From Mesorhizobium amorphae (lineage in GTDB: Bacteria > Pseudomonadota > Alphaproteobacteria > Rhizobiales > Rhizobiaceae): DNA of 32,749 bases. A program made the position numbers and the translations under genes. This document shows positions 29,370 to 32,749 of the stretch, in pieces. The stretch spans positions 1-32,749 of the forward strand of contig QFNI01000043.1 of NCBI GenBank assembly GCA_003240775.1, given 5' to 3'. The notes under the pieces are model-generated. The model worked only from the letters and a program-made list of their open reading frames with translations. It had not been told where the DNA came from and did not search any database. Numbering within the stretch: position 1 is the first letter of the stretch; each line of letters opens with the position of its first letter.

Positions 29370-29714
29370 ATGCGAATCCCCATGCATTCCCTGCTGCCGC
29401 TGTTCGCGCTTGCGGGCGCCCTCGCAGGCTGCGCCAACATGACCGGGCCGCTCTTCGAGGCTCCTCCCGGCCAGGTGGGCGCCATCGACACCGGCACCTA
29501 TCCCAACCTCAACATCGCCCCGCGCGTCGCAGCAAGCCAGCTCTCGGCCGAGGAAAAGGCCGCGCGCACCGCAAGGCTCGCCTCGGCCCAGTCGGGCCAG
29601 ACCCGCTCTGGGCCCGGCGCCCCCGTGCGCTCGGAAGCGGACCTCCGCCGCCTCGCCTCCGATGGCGGGCGCTCGACGCTCGAAGCCATCGAAGGGCCTC
29701 AGTCGGCGCAGTAA
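29370..29714 (+). CDS. Small lipoprotein of unknown function
   Basis: Predicted lipoprotein of 114 residues. The signal peptide MRIPMHSLLPLFALAGALAGC ends in lipobox LAGC (Cys21, read in parts as SLLPLFALAGA and LAGC). The mature part, beginning ANMTGPLFEAPPGQVGAIDT and later TYPNLNIAPRVAASQLSAEE, is polar and Ala/Ser/Arg-rich with a short predicted helix rich in Glu, Lys and Ala. I do not recognise the family. The open frame extends upstream, but ATG 29370 begins the signal peptide; the ribosome site is weak (AAAGG). It lies between divergent phaC and co-oriented alaC. Confidence 0.75.
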   Translation: MRIPMHSLLPLFALAGALAGCANMTGPLFEAPPGQVGAIDTGTYPNLNIAPRVAASQLSAEEKAARTARLASAQSGQTRSGPGAPVRSEADLRRLASDGGRSTLEAIEGPQSAQ

Positions 29715-29820
29715 GTCAGCACATCGAAAAGCTCCCGCCGCGCGCCGTTTGAAAAGGCGGCGAACTGGTGTAGAGCCGCCCGATCCCCATTCTCCACGCG
29801 CGTTTCCCGGGAGCGCCCCC

Positions 29821-31041
29821 ATGGAAGAGTTCCACAAAGTGCGGCGCCTGCCGCCCTACGTCTTCGAGCAGGTCAACCGTCTCAAGGGCGCGGCGCGAGC
29901 GCGGGGCGCGGATATCATCGATCTCGGCATGGGCAACCCGGACCTGCCGACGCCCAAGGCCATCGTGGACAAGCTGGTGGAAACCGTGCGCGACCCCCGC
30001 ACCCACCGCTATTCCTCCTCGCGCGGCATACCCGGCCTGCGCCGCGCCCAGGCCAATTACTATGCCCGCCGCTTCGGCGTGAAGCTCGACCCCGACCGGC
30101 AGGTTGTGGCCACCCTCGGCTCCAAGGAAGGGTTCGCCAACATGGCGCAGGCCATCACGGCACCGGGCGACGTGGTGCTCTGCCCCAATCCGACCTACCC
30201 GATCCACGCCTTCGGCTTCATCATGTCGGGCGGCGTGATCCGCTCGACCCCCGCCGAGCCGGACAACAACTTCATCCCCGCGCTCGAGCGCGCCGTGCGG
30301 CACTCGATCCCCAAGCCCCTCGCGCTGATCCTCAACTATCCCTCGAACCCCACGGCCTTCGTGGCGTCGCTCGATTTCTACCGGGACGTCGTGGCCTTCG
30401 CGAAGAAGCACGACATCATCGTGTTGTCGGACCTCGCTTATTCCGAGATCTATTTCGACGGCGCGCCGCCCCCTTCGATCCTGCAGGTGCCCGGCGCCAT
30501 CGACATCGCGGTGGAGTTCACCTCGATGTCCAAGACCTTCTCCATGCCCGGCTGGCGGATGGGCTTCGCGGTCGGCAACGAGCGGCTGATCGCAGCACTC
30601 ACGCGCGTCAAATCCTATCTCGACTATGGCGCCTTCACCCCCATCCAGGTGGCTGCGACCGCGGCCCTCAACGGCGACGGCACGGACATCGCGGAAGTGC
30701 GCGAGGTCTATCATCGCCGCCGCGACGTGATGGTGGATGCGTTCGGCCGCGCCGGCTGGCCCGTTCCGCCACCCGCCGCCACCATGTTCGCCTGGGCTCC
30801 CGTGCCGCCGCAGTTCAAGGCGCTGGGCTCCCTCGAATTCTCGAAGCTCCTGATCGAGAAGGCCGATGTGGCGGTCGCGCCGGGCGTGGGCTTCGGCGAG
30901 ATGGGCGACGACTTCGTGCGCATCGCCCTCGTCGAGAACGAGCACCGCATCCGCCAGGCCGCGCGCTCGATCAAGAAGTTCCTGTCTTCCGCCAGCGGCG
31001 GGCAGGCCGACAATGTGGTGCCGCTCCAGGCGCGGCGCTGA
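29821..31041 (+). CDS. alaC: Alanine-type PLP aminotransferase (AlaC family)
   Basis: Class I/II pyridoxal-phosphate aminotransferase of 406 residues, closest in pattern to E. coli AlaC (glutamate-pyruvate transaminase); in Rhizobiales such proteins are also labelled LL-diaminopimelate aminotransferase. Seen: VRRLPPYVFEQVNRLKGAAR near the N-terminus, DLGMGNPDLPTPKAIVDKL, the YSSSRGIPGLRRAQ segment, SNPTAF, SDLAYSEIYFDG, and the PLP Lys in SMSKTFSMPGWRMGFAVGN. The start ATG 29821 has GGGAG 7 bases upstream; more upstream Mets overlap the lipoprotein gene. hom follows after 23 bases, linking amino-acid metabolism genes in one operon. Confidence 0.9.
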   Translation: MEEFHKVRRLPPYVFEQVNRLKGAARARGADIIDLGMGNPDLPTPKAIVDKLVETVRDPRTHRYSSSRGIPGLRRAQANYYARRFGVKLDPDRQVVATLGSKEGFANMAQAITAPGDVVLCPNPTYPIHAFGFIMSGGVIRSTPAEPDNNFIPALERAVRHSIPKPLALILNYPSNPTAFVASLDFYRDVVAFAKKHDIIVLSDLAYSEIYFDGAPPPSILQVPGAIDIAVEFTSMSKTFSMPGWRMGFAVGNERLIAALTRVKSYLDYGAFTPIQVAATAALNGDGTDIAEVREVYHRRRDVMVDAFGRAGWPVPPPAATMFAWAPVPPQFKALGSLEFSKLLIEKADVAVAPGVGFGEMGDDFVRIALVENEHRIRQAARSIKKFLSSASGGQADNVVPLQARR

Positions 31042-31064
31042 ACAGCGAGTATTGGAATTCAGGC

Positions 31065-32378
31065 ATGAGTGAAGCGTTGCGCGTGGGGTTGGCCGGTCTC
31101 GGCACGGTGGGCGCGTCGGTGGTGCGCGGCCTCCAGTCCAAGGCTGCCGAACTCACTCGCCAATGCGGCCGCGAGATCGCGATCGTCGCGGTTTCCGCGC
31201 GCGACCGCTCGGCCGATCGTGGGCTCGACCTCGACGGTGTGGCCTGGTTCGACGATCCCGTCGAACTCGCGCGCAACGCCGAGATCGACGTCTTCGTGGA
31301 ATTGATGGGCGGTTCCGAAGGCCCCGCGCGCGAATCGGTTCTGGCCGCTCTTCGCGCCGGCCGGCACGTGGTCTCCGCCAACAAGGCGCTGCTCGCCGCC
31401 CACGGGCTCGAGCTTGCGCAGGCCGCCGAAGAAAAAGGCGTGCTCCTCAACTACGAGGCGGCGGTCGCGGGCGGCATCCCCGTCATCAAGACGCTGCGCG
31501 AGGCGCTCGCGGGCAATTCGGTCTCCCGCGTCTTCGGCATCCTCAACGGCACCTGCAACTACATCCTCACCCGCATGGAGGCCGAGGGCATCTCGTTCGA
31601 GGACTGTCTGGCCGACGCCCAGCGCCTGGGTTACGCCGAAGCCGATCCGACCTTCGACATCGAAGGCAACGACACCGCCCACAAGCTCGCGATCCTGACG
31701 AGTCTCGCCTTCGGCTCGAAGATCTCGGCCGACGACATCTATCTCGAAGGCATCTCCAACATCACCCAGGCCGACATCCGCGCGGCCGCCGAACTCGGCT
31801 ATCGCATCAAGCTGCTGGGCGTCGCGCTCCGCACCGAAAGCGGCATCGAACAGCGCGTGCACCCGACCATGGTGCCCACCGCTTCCGTGATCGCCCAGGT
31901 GCACGGCGTCACCAATGCGGTCGCCATCGAAAGCGACATCCTGGGCGAGCTTCTGCTTTCCGGTCCCGGCGCAGGCGGCAACGCCACGGCCTCCGCCGTG
32001 ATCGGCGACATCGCCGACATCGCCAAGAGCCGCCCCGGCTTCCAGCACGGCCCGGTCTTCGGCCGTCCGGTGGACGAACTCTCGCCCTATCGCCAAGCTG
32101 CCATGCAGGCCCATGCGGGCGGCTACTTCATCCGCCTCTCCGTGCATGACCGCCTGGGCGTCTTCGCAGCCATCGCGCGCCGCATGGCCGAAAACGGGAT
32201 CAGCCTCGAGTCGATCGTCCAGCGCCCCGACGAGCGCACGGGCGGCGCGGAGAAGACAGTGATCCTCGTCACCCACGAGACGACCGAAGCCGCGGTGCGC
32301 GATGCCGTGGATGGTGTGACGCAGGACGGCCACCTGACCGCCAAGCCGCAGGTGATCCGCATCGAGCGGGCGGCCTGA
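31065..32378 (+). CDS. hom: Homoserine dehydrogenase
   Basis: NAD(P)-dependent reduction of aspartate semialdehyde to homoserine, the branch point to threonine, methionine and isoleucine; 437 residues, monofunctional form. The nucleotide-binding loop is GLAGLGTVGASVV (about 8-20), followed by VSANKALLAAHG; the catalytic region holds LNGTCNYILTRM, EADPTFDIEGNDTAHKLAIL and the family Lys in GYRIKLLGVA. A C-terminal ACT domain (about 350-437, YFIRLSVHDRLGVFAAIAR) suggests threonine feedback. It follows alaC closely and recJ begins 11 bases after its stop. Confidence 0.95.
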   Translation: MSEALRVGLAGLGTVGASVVRGLQSKAAELTRQCGREIAIVAVSARDRSADRGLDLDGVAWFDDPVELARNAEIDVFVELMGGSEGPARESVLAALRAGRHVVSANKALLAAHGLELAQAAEEKGVLLNYEAAVAGGIPVIKTLREALAGNSVSRVFGILNGTCNYILTRMEAEGISFEDCLADAQRLGYAEADPTFDIEGNDTAHKLAILTSLAFGSKISADDIYLEGISNITQADIRAAAELGYRIKLLGVALRTESGIEQRVHPTMVPTASVIAQVHGVTNAVAIESDILGELLLSGPGAGGNATASAVIGDIADIAKSRPGFQHGPVFGRPVDELSPYRQAAMQAHAGGYFIRLSVHDRLGVFAAIARRMAENGISLESIVQRPDERTGGAEKTVILVTHETTEAAVRDAVDGVTQDGHLTAKPQVIRIERAA

Positions 32379-32389
32379 CGCGACCTCCC

Positions 32390-32749
32390 GTGGCCGAGCG
32401 CCGCTTCTTTCTCGACGTTCGCCGCTCGGCTTCTGGCCTCGCCTGGGTGCATCGCCTGGACGAGCGGGCCGAGCGTGCGGCGCTCGGCATCGCCCAAGGT
32501 GGCCAATTGTCGGATGTGGTCGCCCGCGTGCTGCTCGGCCGCGGCATCCCGCCCGAAGACGCGCCGCGATTCCTCGATCCCACGCTGCGCGAGCTTCTGC
32601 CGGACCCGCAGACCCTGACAGACCTCGACCGCGCCGCCTCCCGCCTCGTGGATGCGGTCACGGCCCGCGAGCGGGTCGCCATCTTCGGCGACTACGACGT
32701 GGACGGCGCGTCCCCTTCCGCGCTGGTCGCACGCTTTCTGCGCCACTAC
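32390..32749 (+). CDS. recJ: Single-stranded-DNA exonuclease RecJ, 5' part (truncated by window end)
   Basis: The first 120 codons of a 5'-3' single-strand exonuclease of recombination and repair. The frame has no stop to the end of the window. The DHH-family motif I appears as IFGDYDVDGASPSALVARF (about 99-117), whose Asp residues bind Mn/Mg; upstream are LDPTLRELLPDPQTLTDLDR and RGIPPEDAPRFL, typical of RecJ N-termini. The likely start is GTG 32390, 11 bases after the hom stop; no strong ribosome site is visible, suggesting coupling to hom. Confidence 0.9.
   Translation, partial: MAERRFFLDVRRSASGLAWVHRLDERAERAALGIAQGGQLSDVVARVLLGRGIPPEDAPRFLDPTLRELLPDPQTLTDLDRAASRLVDAVTARERVAIFGDYDVDGASPSALVARFLRHY

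Overview
The window is high-GC bacterial chromosome with an alphaproteobacterial, most likely Rhizobiales (Hyphomicrobiales), character. The support is gene content and order: a SPOR-domain protein downstream of argS, then nagZ-scpA-scpB, tatABC-serS-surE-pcm-NlpD/DipM-like, a fused secDF after yajC with a Mth938-fold gene behind it, a folate-dependent TrmFO, a class I PHA synthase, and alaC-hom-recJ. It reads as ordinary core chromosome: no phage, insertion sequence or CRISPR array is visible. No stretch over 300 bases lacks a gene once a 46-codon DUF1127 gene and the N-terminal part of the DUF2157 gene are included.

Layout. 1-3.6 kb: 3' part of argS and a large SPOR-domain membrane protein ending at a terminator. 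3.7-13.2 kb: a tightly packed plus-strand run with many start/stop overlaps (nagZ, scpA, scpB, an ABC ATPase, tatA, tatB, tatC, serS, surE, pcm, nlpD-like) joining peptidoglycan recycling, chromosome condensation, folded-protein export, Ser-tRNA charging, damage repair and cell-wall hydrolase control. 13.2-14.1 kb: a convergent DUF815 AAA+ ATPase. 14.1-18.5 kb: yajC, secDF, then homologues of two mitochondrial complex I assembly factors (NDUFAF3-like Mth938 protein and NDUFAF6-like pseudo-prenyl synthase). 18.5-20.2 kb, minus strand: trmFO, preceded by a DUF1127 gene and three stem-loops that each display CCTCCTCCC in the loop. 20.4-22.1 kb: a DUF2157/GDYXXLXY membrane protein pair. 22.2-26.1 kb: tRNA-Leu(TAG), tig, an inverted-repeat element, map-radC (minus) and tRNA-Glu(TTC) (minus). 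26.1-29.3 kb: an M15-type peptidase lipoprotein and phaC (minus). 29.4-32.7 kb: a small lipoprotein, alaC, hom and the 5' part of recJ.

The most notable system is at 19.95-20.21 kb on the minus strand. A tiny arginine-rich DUF1127 protein is followed by three consecutive hairpins whose stems are unrelated but whose loops all carry the same anti-Shine-Dalgarno nonamer. This is the architecture of the CcsR / 'cuckoo' small RNA family of Alphaproteobacteria. The phaC ribosome-binding site in the same window has an 8-base perfect complement to those loops, which gives a testable local target. Second in interest is the secDF-NDUFAF3-NDUFAF6 cluster.
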